In this document: positions 8,206-17,349 of the stretch, piece after piece | Layout: each line of letters starts with the position of its first letter | How positions within the stretch are numbered: position 1 is the first letter of the stretch | Origin: CAWUKT01 sp963923035 | Lineage (GTDB): Bacteria; Bacteroidota; Bacteroidia; J057; JADKCL01 | Reading direction: 5' to 3' | DNA: 64,000 nt | Assembly: GCA_963923035.1 (NCBI GenBank) | Contig: CAWUKT010000005.1 | Location: forward strand, 1 to 64,000 | Program-made: the position numbers and the translations under genes | The notes under the pieces: generated by a model | Told to the model about the DNA's origin: nothing | Databases searched by the model: none | Seen by the model: only the letters and a program-made list of their open reading frames with translations

Positions 8206-9042
8206 ATGCAATTTCAAGGCACCGACCAATACATCGCGACCGAAGGACTTCGTACGGCTGTCAACGCGGCCATTCACCTGGAACGCCCCCTGCTGATCAA
8301 AGGGGAACCGGGAACGGGAAAAACGCTCCTCGCATACGAGGTGGCGCGTTTCTTGGGGATGAAGTTGTTTACCTGGCACATCAAATCGACGACTTCGGCC
8401 CAGCAAGGGCTGTATGAATACGACGCGGTGTCCCGGCTTCGGGACTCCCAGTTGGGCGAAGAGAAGGTCCACGACATCGCGAATTATATCAAGCCGGGGC
8501 CCATGTGGGAAGCCTTTGAATCCGAAGACCGGGTGGTCTTGCTGATTGATGAGATTGACAAGGCCGATATCGAGTTCCCCAACGACCTGTTGCAGGAATT
8601 GGATCGGATGGAGTTTTTCTGCTATGAATTGCAACGGACCATCAAAGCGAAAAAACGTCCCGTTGTCATCATTACTTCCAACAACGAAAAGGAATTGCCG
8701 GATGCCTTTTTGCGCCGCTGCTTTTTCCACTATATCTCCTTCCCCGGCCGCGAAACCCTTCGGGAAATCATCGAAGTCCATTTCCCGGAATTGGAAAAGG
8801 AACTTTTTGAAGCAGCCATGGACGTGTTTTATGGGATTCGGGAGGTGCGGGGAATGAAAAAGAAACCGAGCACGAGCGAGTTGATTGATTGGATCAAGTT
8901 GTTGGTGCTGGGCAAAGTAGGAGAAGATGAGCTGGCGAATATGGACCTCAAAACGACCCTGCCGCCCTATCAGGGGGCCTTGGTGAAGAATGAACAGGAT
9001 TTTCAGTTGTTGTTGCGGAGGATCGGCGTCCAGTTGAATTGA
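8206..9042 (+). CDS. MoxR-type AAA+ ATPase
   Basis: A 278-residue AAA+ ATPase. Walker A GEPGTGKT at residues 33-40, Walker B VVLLIDEIDKAD near 109-120, sensor-1 IITSNNEKELPDAF and an arginine-finger FLRRCFF are all present. MoxR ATPases usually act as chaperones with VWA-domain partners, but no such partner is adjacent. An in-frame ATG exists at 8113 inside the previous gene; 8206 is preferred because homology begins there and the promoter box lies just upstream. The stop directly abuts the stop of the convergent gene at 9043. Molecular function firm, client unknown. Confidence 0.9.
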   Translation: MQFQGTDQYIATEGLRTAVNAAIHLERPLLIKGEPGTGKTLLAYEVARFLGMKLFTWHIKSTTSAQQGLYEYDAVSRLRDSQLGEEKVHDIANYIKPGPMWEAFESEDRVVLLIDEIDKADIEFPNDLLQELDRMEFFCYELQRTIKAKKRPVVIITSNNEKELPDAFLRRCFFHYISFPGRETLREIIEVHFPELEKELFEAAMDVFYGIREVRGMKKKPSTSELIDWIKLLVLGKVGEDELANMDLKTTLPPYQGALVKNEQDFQLLLRRIGVQLN

Positions 9043-9672
9043 TCAGGTGCTGACGCGCTTCATTTCTTTGTCGAGAAAGAATACCAAAACATTGTACAGG
9101 TAATCGCGGTCGGACTTTTTCATGTCCTGCCCAAAGCGGAACGACTTTCCCGTGGTCCCCACGAGGATGGCCTCTCCCGTGAATTTAGAGGAACCCTTCG
9201 TCTCCGAGGTGTCTCGGGTGAGGCGGATGGTCCGCACCTCATTGACGTCGATCTCAATGTTTTTGGATTGGCGGAAACCCAGCATGCCCTGGCGGATTTG
9301 GATTTTGCCTTCGCGGTAGCGGATGCGCAGCTCGCCGATGGCCTTGCGGATGCCTTTGTACACACCAAAGAGGCCCAGGGCGACGAAGCCCCAGAAAAAA
9401 GGGCCGCTCCCGATGGCGGTCGCGATTCCGAAGCCAATGAGGGCGCTGCCGGTCAGCCAGCTGGCCGATACGACATAATTGCCGTCCCAAAATTCGCCGG
9501 TGAATCCGTCGTGGTACAGCTGGAATTCGACGCCCTTGGGCGGGCGTCGGAGCTTGAGATTCCGGGACTTCCCGGGAATGGGCGGGGGTGAGACCGCACT
9601 CTGGGCCTGCGGAACCGGAGGGGGCGTCCGACTGGGAATGGGTGGTGGCGTGGTTTGTTTGCGTTCCTCCAT
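9043..9672 (-). CDS. Membrane protein with PH-like domain and proline-rich N-terminus
   Basis: A 209-residue unknown. Residues 1-35 are proline rich with repeated TPPPIP/SPPPIP. Two hydrophobic segments (about 68-110, rich in Gly/Ala/Phe) form a probable membrane hairpin. The C-terminal part (IRYREGKIQIRQGMLGFRQSKNIEIDVNEVRTIRL...) has the strand pattern of bacterial PH-like domains seen in many small membrane proteins. No catalytic motif. It lies 41 bases downstream of the 9714 gene on the same strand and may be cotranscribed. I do not recognise a named family. Confidence 0.7.
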   Translation of the reverse strand: MEERKQTTPPPIPSRTPPPVPQAQSAVSPPPIPGKSRNLKLRRPPKGVEFQLYHDGFTGEFWDGNYVVSASWLTGSALIGFGIATAIGSGPFFWGFVALGLFGVYKGIRKAIGELRIRYREGKIQIRQGMLGFRQSKNIEIDVNEVRTIRLTRDTSETKGSSKFTGEAILVGTTGKSFRFGQDMKKSDRDYLYNVLVFFLDKEMKRVST

Positions 9673-9713
9673 GGGTTAAAAATAAGGAAATCTGGGAAAA
9701 TGCCGGTGCTGGA

Positions 9714-10814
9714 TTATCCTTCCCATTCGGCCAAAAGTGCCTGCCACTTGTCCGGATGGTTCACCAAAGCCGTTTCCATTTCCCCTCGGATGGTTTCTAT
9801 TGCCCATTTCCCCATTTTTTCCAGCTGCTCCACCCGTTGTTTCAATTCTTCTATTCCCTCTTCCACCCAATGCCAGGTCCATTGTTTCAACAATTCGGGA
9901 TCGGCTTCCAGACTCTCCTGCCAATGATTTTCCAACCAATTCCGGTCCACGCTTCGGAGAAAATGCCAGCGACTGGTATTGTCGGGCGCTCCACCGAGCA
10001 AAAAGGAGCGGATCAATTCCAATTCACGAAGGTCGCCTGAATGCCGGTAGTGGGTCCGCAATGTGTTTTCCAGCACGATGTGCAAAGGACAACTGATGCC
10101 ATCGAGGGAAATATTGTCGTAAAGCTCCGCGTGGGCCTGGTAGGTTGCCAGAAGATCATTTGCGTGGGAGGCCTGGGGGAAAATGCGGAAAAAATTCAGG
10201 GCGATGAGTCGAACGGAGGCCTCGGGATGGGTCAATGCTTCTGCGATCACGGCTTCCAATTGCGTTCCGAGTGTGTTTTTCCGAACCAACTCATACAGGC
10301 GCCACAACTGGAATTCCTTCTGGTGAACTGGCGAACTTTGGGCATTGCTTTCCGTCGAGTTCAAGATTTCCCGGCCCCAATTCGCGAGGTCTTCGGGCAC
10401 TTCCATCTGACGCCCCGCAAAGACGGCGGGCAATTCAAACGGCGGATGCCCCCCACACGACCACGGCGGCAACTCCTCCCCCATCTCTGCTTCCATCTCA
10501 CCCAATTCGTCTAGGGGAATGCTGTAGTGAACCAGCCGAATATGGCATTGGCAGCTGTAGAGCATCCCGTGCCCGGCCTCCACCCCCGGCCACTCCAACC
10601 AATTGGTCACGTCGTACAATTCTTCCGGCGAAGGCAACGGATGAACATGCACCATTTGCAGGTAACGAACCGGATGTCCACAGGCAGCACATTGGAGATT
10701 GTTGCAACCGATGGCCGGGCCGGGGGGCATAAAGTTGTACTCGTAGCGCGAAGCAGGAATCCAATCCGCCCCGGCTACGAGTACGCCGTTGTTTATACAA
10801 TACGATTGAGACAT
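9714..10814 (-). CDS. Unknown Cys-containing helical protein next to cargo-like gene
   Basis: About 366 residues, starting at the ATG at 10814 (MSQSYCINNG); an upstream in-frame ATG would overlap the preceding gene. A CNNLQCAACGHP cluster near residue 40 and CQCH near 90 suggest a metal-binding N-terminal region. The rest is helical with HEAT-like character (LIALNFFRIFPQAS..., LHIVLENTLRTHYRHSGDL) and ends in a Trp/Glu-rich helical tail. The start lies 10 bases after the stop of the cargo-like gene at 10825-12180. That spacing suggests a functional pair such as chaperone, adaptor or immunity partner, but this is inference from position only. No family recognised. Confidence 0.7.
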   Translation of the reverse strand: MSQSYCINNGVLVAGADWIPASRYEYNFMPPGPAIGCNNLQCAACGHPVRYLQMVHVHPLPSPEELYDVTNWLEWPGVEAGHGMLYSCQCHIRLVHYSIPLDELGEMEAEMGEELPPWSCGGHPPFELPAVFAGRQMEVPEDLANWGREILNSTESNAQSSPVHQKEFQLWRLYELVRKNTLGTQLEAVIAEALTHPEASVRLIALNFFRIFPQASHANDLLATYQAHAELYDNISLDGISCPLHIVLENTLRTHYRHSGDLRELELIRSFLLGGAPDNTSRWHFLRSVDRNWLENHWQESLEADPELLKQWTWHWVEEGIEELKQRVEQLEKMGKWAIETIRGEMETALVNHPDKWQALLAEWEG

Positions 10815-10824
10815 GAATGCAATA

Positions 10825-12180
10825 TCAGCCTTCGTCGGGGAAACGCCCAACATTACTGCGGAGTTCATTTTCCTTAAAAGGTTCAATGTTCCGGTAAAAA
10901 CGCTGCGAAGGAGCAAATGCAGGGCCTCCGTTTCCGTTTGCACCAGCCATGATTTCCACCAGTGAATGGTGGTGGGTCGGCAGCAAATAAGCGATGGCAG
11001 CCAGGCGGTTGTCGACACCATCGTTGAAGCCCATCGTGGTGAATCCGTGCATCAAGCGGGCGGTCGTTCCCGACACCGCGGCCTTGAGCGGAAGGCTCAT
11101 CTCACGCATGGCATGCACCCAGGTGTCACGCTCGTTGAGGGCCCATCTTTGGGCGCCTTCGTGACGGATCATGGGTTGGTTTCGGTTCACTCCCATGTGG
11201 TTCATCTCCGCTGGGGATATCCTCGCATTGGTCGCCTGTTCAGCTTGGTTAGCGGTACGAGGGCTTCTCTGGGCCTGATTAAAGCCAGCTTGGCCCAAGG
11301 CCGCCTGATCATGGCGTTCAGCCCGCATGTGCCACTGATCACCGGCCAGGCCATTCATAGGGAGGAAATCCCGCTGGTTTGCGGAATTGTCCATCCGGGT
11401 CATCCCAGCGAGGGTGCCAGGATTGTTGTTCACCTGCATGTTCTGGAGGAGACCAGTCATCGTAGCATCGGTCCTTCCTCCTCGGGTATAGTTGAACAGG
11501 TCCCGCCGATAAACATTCTTCATAAAACCATCAATATGGGCCATTTTTGCCCCGACGGACCCACTGCTCAAAGCTGTTTTGATATTGGCGACGACATTTC
11601 CAACCGCTCCCGAGACATCGGTCGATTGGTAGCCCATGGCCTGAAGGTCGGCATCCAGTTGGGCATTGGCCTGTTGCCATTGTCCGTGTTTCTGGGTCAG
11701 ATAGTCTTTGGCAAACTTGGCGGCTTTGTTCACATGCCGTTTGGTCCGCGGGTGGTTGTAGACAAATCCACTGAACCGATCCTCCCAGGCCTTGGCCCGG
11801 GTTTCAAAGCCTTGGTCAGCCGCCATCGAGGTGGCATTTAGAGCCAGCATTGCATTGGGCTGGGTATTGTTGCGGTGGAAATCTCGATAGGTAATGGCCT
11901 GGCCATTTTGGGTATTGGCCTGGGCCCGGGCGGTGACGGCCAATTGGTCATTGGCGCTGATGTCCCCAGGAAGCATCTGGACGGTTCCAAGGGGATTTTG
12001 GCGGCGTTGCACTGCGCCGCGGTTGGCACCTTGTTGGAGTTGGCGGAGCTGTTGGACGCGGGGTGAATTGTTGGCGGCCTGCTGGAGGGCCGAGCGTTGC
12101 ATGGTCGGGGTTCCTTCCTCGACTCCCCCCAATTCTTGGTTGGGGGCTGGTGTTTTGGGGGCTTTCAAATCTTTTTCCAT
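10825..12180 (-). CDS. Putative eCIS-associated cargo protein (N-terminal signature only)
   Basis: A 451-residue soluble protein without signal peptide or membrane helix. The N-terminus, rich in Gln, Asn and Pro, contains LQQAANNSPRVQQLRQLQQ and GAVQRRQN, the type of leader I associate with injection-system (eCIS/DUF4157-neighbourhood) proteins of Bacteroidota. The middle and C-terminus (HIDGFMKNVYRRDLF, AMREMSLPLKAAVSGTTARLMHGFTTMGF, LLPTHHHSLVEIMAGANGNGG) match no domain I know. Coupled by 10 bases to the Cys-containing gene downstream. No eCIS structural genes are in the window, so the assignment rests on the leader alone. Confidence 0.6.
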   Translation of the reverse strand: MEKDLKAPKTPAPNQELGGVEEGTPTMQRSALQQAANNSPRVQQLRQLQQGANRGAVQRRQNPLGTVQMLPGDISANDQLAVTARAQANTQNGQAITYRDFHRNNTQPNAMLALNATSMAADQGFETRAKAWEDRFSGFVYNHPRTKRHVNKAAKFAKDYLTQKHGQWQQANAQLDADLQAMGYQSTDVSGAVGNVVANIKTALSSGSVGAKMAHIDGFMKNVYRRDLFNYTRGGRTDATMTGLLQNMQVNNNPGTLAGMTRMDNSANQRDFLPMNGLAGDQWHMRAERHDQAALGQAGFNQAQRSPRTANQAEQATNARISPAEMNHMGVNRNQPMIRHEGAQRWALNERDTWVHAMREMSLPLKAAVSGTTARLMHGFTTMGFNDGVDNRLAAIAYLLPTHHHSLVEIMAGANGNGGPAFAPSQRFYRNIEPFKENELRSNVGRFPDEG

Positions 12181-12399
12181 CGGTCGTGTTTAGCAGTTGT
12201 CAGAGAATGAATGAGGAATCTTGCGCCCATATACACAGGGCTTTTGGGGGCAGCCCTCTGTCTGCTGGCCGACAGCCGGAACAACAGGAGCATTTTTGGC
12301 CGGGGAATGGGTTTCACCGGACAGAGCCTTGCATTGGCTTGGGGGATAAGGGGTTGGGGATTGTAAAGGGAAAAATTTTTAAAAGCAGGGTAAAACCGG

Positions 12400-12407
12400 T
12401 AGTTTTG
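12400..12407 (+). promoter_or_regulatory. Bacteroidota -7 promoter box for the tRNA gene
   Basis: TAGTTTTG fits TAnnTTTG exactly, 11 bases before the mature tRNA 5' end. A TTT at 12378-12380 stands 19 bases upstream at the -33 position. The rest of 12181-12399 shows no gene. Confidence 0.65.
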
Positions 12408-12418
12408 ACGTTCTAGGC

Positions 12419-12492
12419 GGGCCTATAGCTCAGTTGGTTAGAGCGTCTGACTCATAATCAGGTGGTCACAGGTTCGAGTCCTGTTGGGCCCA
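12419..12492 (+). tRNA. tRNA with CAT anticodon (elongator Met or Ile2)
   Basis: A complete cloverleaf. The acceptor arms GGGCCTA and TGGGCCC pair over 7 positions with one G-T wobble. The D arm is GCTC...GAGC, and the anticodon stem TCTGA/TCAGG encloses loop CTCATAA with anticodon CAT. The T arm is ACAGG-TTCGAGT-CCTGT, with discriminator A at 12492. CCA is not encoded (the sequence continues CCG). A CAT anticodon can be initiator Met, elongator Met or lysidine-modified Ile2. The fully paired first position (G-C) argues against initiator; Met versus Ile2 cannot be settled by eye. Confidence 0.95.
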
Positions 12493-12498
12493 CCGATC

Positions 12499-12536
12499 AA
12501 ATCCGCAGTTCCCAGGAGCTGCGGATTTTGTATTTT
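12499..12536 (+). terminator. Intrinsic terminator after the tRNA
   Basis: AAATCCGCAG at 12499-12508 pairs perfectly with CTGCGGATTT at 12519-12528 (10 bp), followed by TTGTATTTTTT. It starts 7 bases after the tRNA, consistent with a single-gene transcription unit. Confidence 0.85.
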
Positions 12537-12566
12537 TTGAATTGCGTATCCTGCCCAAGCAAAGTC

Positions 12567-14573
12567 TCAGAAGATGCTTTCTTTGTCAATGCTTACCTGA
12601 TCAAATTGGACGGTAAAACGAGTCCCTTTTCCCAGTTCGCTTTCTACTTCGATGGTCCCACCCAATTTTTCCACGAGCGACTTTGTGATCGCGAGTCCCA
12701 GTCCGGTGGAGCTTTCGCCTCCGGTGGGTTGGGCAGTGAGGCGTTGGAACTTCTTGAAAAGATTTTGTTGATCGGTCATTGAGATTCCGGGACCTTCATC
12801 CTGGACAAAGAGCGTCGTGGTTCCGTTTTGTTTTTGGATTCCCAATTGGATGGTTGTATTGGAAGGGCTGAATTTCAAGGCATTGGAAACAAGATTTTCC
12901 ATGATCCGACGAAGGGAAAGTTGGTGAGTCTGGAAATCAAATGAAGGGCCTGGGGCGATTACCTCAAGGCCAATGGATTTTCGTTGGGCTTCGGGCTGAA
13001 AACCATCGAACAATCCCTGTAAAAACAATCGGGAGTTGACGGTGCTAGCTATCAGGGAACGTTCATCCAATTCCACTGAATTCAACTCGAGGAGATCCCG
13101 TATCAACTCCGTTCCATCTTGATTGGACTGTCGGATCATCTCCACCGCCTTGGCTTGATTGGAATTGAGTGGTCCTGCTGATTCGATCAGGTTGATCAGA
13201 GCAAGGGATTTGTTGAGCGGCGATTTTAAGTCATGGGCTACCACGCCAATCAGGCCTTCTTTTTCCCGATTCAAGTCTTTGAGCGTCTCTTTTTGCTGCT
13301 TCAACAATTCGTTTTGCTCCGTAATGACCGCGTTCTTTTCCACCAGCCTTCGATTCGAGCGGGAGCGCGTCACAAAGGCAATGATCAGAAATATCGCCCC
13401 GACCAAAACCGCCCCCAATCCAATCCCAAAACCCCATAGCCAGGTATTTTGACGGAGCCTCTTTTGCCGCTCCACCTCAGATTCAGCCTTGTACAACTCG
13501 GCAGAGGCTTCCAATTCGACCTGGTTCAATTCGGCCCGCAACTCCCCCATCCGGCCTTCCTGCATGGCGATAGAAACCGAATCCTTGAAGTCCACATACC
13601 GTTGGTGCGCCTCCAACGCTTCTTCGAACCGACCCGTTCGTTCGAAATATTCGGATTCGGCCTCGAGGACACTCTGGATTTCGTTGGGAGATCCATCTTG
13701 GTGGGCATTGAATTTGGCGGAATCGAGGTAGACCCGCGCCATCTGCGGGTCCCCCAGGGAGATGGAGGTCCCCATCGCGCCAATAAAAGCGGTGACCTTG
13801 CGATCAGAAAAAGGCGTCTCTCGAAGCAGTTGGATGGCCTTGAGGTTCAAGTTGTGGGCCATCGATGGCTCCCCCATTTTGACATAGACCATGGCTTGGT
13901 TGACATTGTTGATGGCGATGCGGCCCGAATCGTCATCCGCCATCAATTGGGCAGCCATTTGGAGCATCAACAAGGCTGAATCCAACTTGTTTTCGATTTC
14001 GTAAGCCACTCCCAGGTTGTTGAGAATATGCTCCTGACTGCTGGGGGGAGCGTCAGGATCGAGCAGGTCATAGGCCTTCTTCAACTGATTTTTTCCCTGG
14101 ATATTGTCTCCCATCTTGAAGAACACAGTCCCCAAGTTCAGGTGAATGGTCCGTTCCACCGATTTGAACTTGCTGCGCTTGGCGTAGCGGATGCCCTCAG
14201 TAAAATGGGTGACCGCGTCATTGTATTCGTCGAGGACCGTTTTGGCGGTCCCCATCAGGGAATAGCTGTTGGCGATGAGGGAATCATTTTCCATCTCCCG
14301 GGCGATGTCGAGGAGATCTTTGCCGATGAAAAACACGTCCCGGGGAGAAGAATTCCGCTTCGCCATTGCGAGGGTATAGTTGGCCTCCCACTTTTCCCGC
14401 AAATCTTTGATCTTGGGTATTGCAGCCTCGAGGCTGTCGATATTGACGGGAGCTTGCCCCTTACCGGATCCGCCCCAAAACGTAACAAAAGAAATGGTGA
14501 GGACCACGAAAAGCACGGGGAGACGTGTTCCTCGGCCGGAAAACAGTGAAAAAATCTTACCGCTGGTGCACAT
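12567..14573 (-). CDS. TPR-containing sensor histidine kinase
   Basis: A 668-residue membrane kinase. After an N-terminal signal/anchor (about 15-38) comes an extracytoplasmic region of tetratricopeptide-like helices (about 45-330, e.g. YNDAVTHFTEGIRYAKR), then a coiled coil, a transmembrane helix (about 372-394), a second coiled coil, a HisKA domain with phospho-acceptor HDLKSPLNK (about 448) and a HATPase domain with N-box NLVSNALKF, G1 DEGPGIS and G2 STGLGLAITKS. This is a common Bacteroidota architecture. No response regulator is adjacent, so it is an orphan whose partner must be elsewhere. Intact by all motifs. Confidence 0.92.
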   Translation of the reverse strand: MCTSGKIFSLFSGRGTRLPVLFVVLTISFVTFWGGSGKGQAPVNIDSLEAAIPKIKDLREKWEANYTLAMAKRNSSPRDVFFIGKDLLDIAREMENDSLIANSYSLMGTAKTVLDEYNDAVTHFTEGIRYAKRSKFKSVERTIHLNLGTVFFKMGDNIQGKNQLKKAYDLLDPDAPPSSQEHILNNLGVAYEIENKLDSALLMLQMAAQLMADDDSGRIAINNVNQAMVYVKMGEPSMAHNLNLKAIQLLRETPFSDRKVTAFIGAMGTSISLGDPQMARVYLDSAKFNAHQDGSPNEIQSVLEAESEYFERTGRFEEALEAHQRYVDFKDSVSIAMQEGRMGELRAELNQVELEASAELYKAESEVERQKRLRQNTWLWGFGIGLGAVLVGAIFLIIAFVTRSRSNRRLVEKNAVITEQNELLKQQKETLKDLNREKEGLIGVVAHDLKSPLNKSLALINLIESAGPLNSNQAKAVEMIRQSNQDGTELIRDLLELNSVELDERSLIASTVNSRLFLQGLFDGFQPEAQRKSIGLEVIAPGPSFDFQTHQLSLRRIMENLVSNALKFSPSNTTIQLGIQKQNGTTTLFVQDEGPGISMTDQQNLFKKFQRLTAQPTGGESSTGLGLAITKSLVEKLGGTIEVESELGKGTRFTVQFDQVSIDKESIF

Positions 14574-14745
14574 AGTCGCTTAGGTCGGCTGTAAGATATT
14601 TGTTTTCGCTCAAAAATCAGCAGCAAGTCCAATTGATTCTACCAGATCCAGCTGAGAAGAGGGGGATTGTTCTTTGTGAAATGGGGTAAAAGTGAGGTTA
14701 AAACGGAAAACGAAATCTGATTCCTCTTCATTCTCCATTCCCCCA

Positions 14746-16155
14746 TCACCCCCACAACTCCCCCAACTTCGCTTCCAGCCACGAGCGGTCCGTGATCTCC
14801 ACATCACTGTCGAGGAGATCGGCCACCTTGGCCCGGCGGGCTTCCGTAGCGCCGCGGTCCTTGGCCTTGGCGAGCCATTGGATGGCGGAAATGAAGTTCC
14901 GGTTCAGGTCCTTTTTCTTCTCGGAGATCTTGCGGGAGCGGTTCAGGAAGCGCCGAAAAGTATGGGCCAATGAATACAACGCCTCGAAGGAATTGGTTTC
15001 GTAATAAATCCGCAGCAACAAGGCCTGGTGGCCGGTTCGGTAGACCACATCTTTGAATTCGATTTCCTGGAGGAGACGCTTGGCGTGGGCATAGTCCTGG
15101 ATGGAAAACGCGAGAAAGGCCAGGGTATAGTGGTAAATGTCCTTCCCGACTTTCATCTCAATGGCGGCTTGGTTGCCCTCGAGGAATTGGCGCACCCAGT
15201 CAAATTCCTGGAGGCGACAGCCGGTGATGGTGATGTTGCGGATCAGGTGCTCGGTAAAATCGCCCCATTCAAAGATGATTTGCTCCTGGTCCATCCGTTG
15301 GAACAAGGCAAATAGGTCCTGGAGGGCCTTTTGATCACCTTTGGCCTGGCGTTGGTGCAGATAATTGTGCAGGTAACCGTAGATATTGATCCGCTCGACA
15401 TTGGAGAAACGGGCGGAATGGGCGTCCAGAAGCTCATTCAGTTCCTGAAACACCTCTTCTTTCCCTTCCCGAATCAGCAGCAACAACCGGAAATAGATGT
15501 TCGACAGAATAGAGAATTGGGCACCCTCCCGTTCCATTTTTTCCATGCATTCCTGGTACCGCTGCTCGGGAAAATCTTGTCCCAAAACGCGGTGCAGGGT
15601 CCAGGCGGACAACAAATATTTCAGGTGGTAGGTCAAATGCAGCTCGTCCAGGGCCCGGAACATCCCGGGAATGGGCGAGTTGCCAGCGAACATTTGGAGC
15701 GAGAAATAGAGGTCCAACGCCAGCCGCTGTTGTTGCAGCTGAATGGCCAGGTCTTCGCCATCAATCTCTTCCCGGGTCTCCATCCGTTTCAACGCCAGTT
15801 CCAGTTTCAATTGGGCATCCCGAAAGAGTTCGCGTTCTCGCAGGCCGTCCACCATCAATTCCGCTTCCAGAAAGGGCCGTTTTCGGAGGCCTTCCTGGGC
15901 CAGGAAATGGTGGACTTGCCGCAGCAAATAGGAGTTCAACAGGTTGAATTGGACCTTGGTGACTGGAGTGTCGGGGCGGAATTGCTGGTATTCCGCGTAG
16001 AGATCAAGTTCGAATTCAGGGAAATGGGGCGCGAGAAAATCGAAATAATCGATGGTTTCGAGGTGCTGGCCGAAATAAGGGGAATGGATATACAGAGAAA
16101 GCCGGCGGAACTCGTCGGGACTGAGGATTTGGAGGGTGGAAATTAATTTGGTCAA
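14746..16155 (-). CDS. Large helical protein of unknown function
   Basis: A 469-residue protein predicted almost entirely helical, beginning MTKLISTLQILSPDEFRRLSLYIHSPYF. It is soluble, rich in Leu, Glu, Phe and Gln, with no signal peptide or catalytic motif; the helix pattern resembles TPR-like solenoids. The start codon appears to be TTG at 16155, since no ATG lies upstream in frame before the homologous-looking start. No operon partner: 172 bases separate it from the kinase gene downstream. I recall similar long helical hypotheticals in Saprospiria genomes but cannot name a family. Confidence 0.75.
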   Translation of the reverse strand: MTKLISTLQILSPDEFRRLSLYIHSPYFGQHLETIDYFDFLAPHFPEFELDLYAEYQQFRPDTPVTKVQFNLLNSYLLRQVHHFLAQEGLRKRPFLEAELMVDGLRERELFRDAQLKLELALKRMETREEIDGEDLAIQLQQQRLALDLYFSLQMFAGNSPIPGMFRALDELHLTYHLKYLLSAWTLHRVLGQDFPEQRYQECMEKMEREGAQFSILSNIYFRLLLLIREGKEEVFQELNELLDAHSARFSNVERINIYGYLHNYLHQRQAKGDQKALQDLFALFQRMDQEQIIFEWGDFTEHLIRNITITGCRLQEFDWVRQFLEGNQAAIEMKVGKDIYHYTLAFLAFSIQDYAHAKRLLQEIEFKDVVYRTGHQALLLRIYYETNSFEALYSLAHTFRRFLNRSRKISEKKKDLNRNFISAIQWLAKAKDRGATEARRAKVADLLDSDVEITDRSWLEAKLGELWG

Positions 16156-16357
16156 AAATATTGAATTCTATGATTGAAAATAATGGGACAAAAAAAGATA
16201 AACAACAAGTGTCCTGGATTCAAAATACGATTGCTTTGATTAACCCCATTCAATTGTAGCGACTTTTTTCTTTTCTATGTACCCCGTTTTTTGTCTTCCG
16301 TTTTCTCTCCTCAAATCCATTCCTTTGTATTGTTCTTCAACTAAAAAGAAACCAATC

Positions 16358-17065
16358 ATGCTCAACACTTCACACAACTCAAATCCGACTCCCAAGTTGG
16401 ACACCGCGCAAGTCGCCAAAACCAACTCTTATATCACGGTGCTTTCTGACACCTTGAATCAGGGGGGGTTGGCCCAAAAGTTCTGTTCCTCCGTTTTGAT
16501 CCCGTTCTATTTTCAAATGGTGGGAGTACAGGATGGCTATAAATGCAAGCTGTCGGGGAATGCCAGCATGGAAATCCCAGGAATTTTGTCGACTGGAGAA
16601 TCGCCGGGTATCGTGCTCATTTCGCTGGAGCTCCCCAATACGTCCAAGGTCACCTCTGCTGCCAAGTATGACCCGGCCCCTTCAGAACTTTCGGTGAGTG
16701 CTGGGACCAATCCCATCAAAGTGACGGCAACGATTGAGAACTATCAAAAAGCCAGCAACCCAAATTCGGATTACATCGACCTTGAACTGGGTTTGTCCTT
16801 TGACTTTGAAGTGCAGGAACGGGCCAGCAGTGGTGCATTTGCCATTGAAGGTGGGATTTGTATTGTCCTGGAGACCCAAGATCCCCGAGAGAAACTTTAC
16901 AGCGTCCAAAAGCCAACCCTTCAGTGGACTGAATTCTGCGTCAATGGCGAGCAAGGACCAGCTATTCCTCCCGTTGAAAACCCTCTTTTCGTCTTTGCAT
17001 CCGCCTCCTGGCCAGGAGAAGTCCCGCAGTCGGACCACGTTGCTCGATCCACTGCGCAGTCTTAA
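16358..17065 (+). CDS. Unknown soluble beta-rich protein
   Basis: A 235-residue protein from ATG at 16358 (MLNTSHNSNPTPKLD). An upstream in-frame ATG at 16277 would add a Cys/Leu-rich stretch; 16358 is preferred because the preceding region is T-rich leader. The body alternates short hydrophobic strands (GIVLISLELPN, YIDLELGLSFDFEVQER, AFAIEGGICIVLE), suggesting a beta-sandwich. No signal peptide. It is 284 bases upstream of a frameshifted cargo-like gene on the same strand and may belong with it. Function unknown. The region 17066-17349 between them shows no gene. Confidence 0.6.
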   Translation: MLNTSHNSNPTPKLDTAQVAKTNSYITVLSDTLNQGGLAQKFCSSVLIPFYFQMVGVQDGYKCKLSGNASMEIPGILSTGESPGIVLISLELPNTSKVTSAAKYDPAPSELSVSAGTNPIKVTATIENYQKASNPNSDYIDLELGLSFDFEVQERASSGAFAIEGGICIVLETQDPREKLYSVQKPTLQWTEFCVNGEQGPAIPPVENPLFVFASASWPGEVPQSDHVARSTAQS

Positions 17066-17349
17066 AATAGTTCGTTTCCACCACAGAACTGGGTGGCCTG
17101 GATGGACCCTGCCCCTTCACCATCCCACGCTATCCCAAGCAGATGGCCTCCCATCGCTTCCTCACCAAAGGAATCAACCTTAAAACATGCTGGGGCTTCC
17201 TTCGGGAACCGTTCATTGTGATTGAAAAGAGCTGATTGGTTTCAATGGATCGGCTCTCCCTCTGACGGTCCCGGCATCGCATTTGGCCGTCCGCATCCGC
17301 GGATGGTCAGGTGCCCTTTTTTCTCTTTTTTTACCTCTATTCCATTGCT

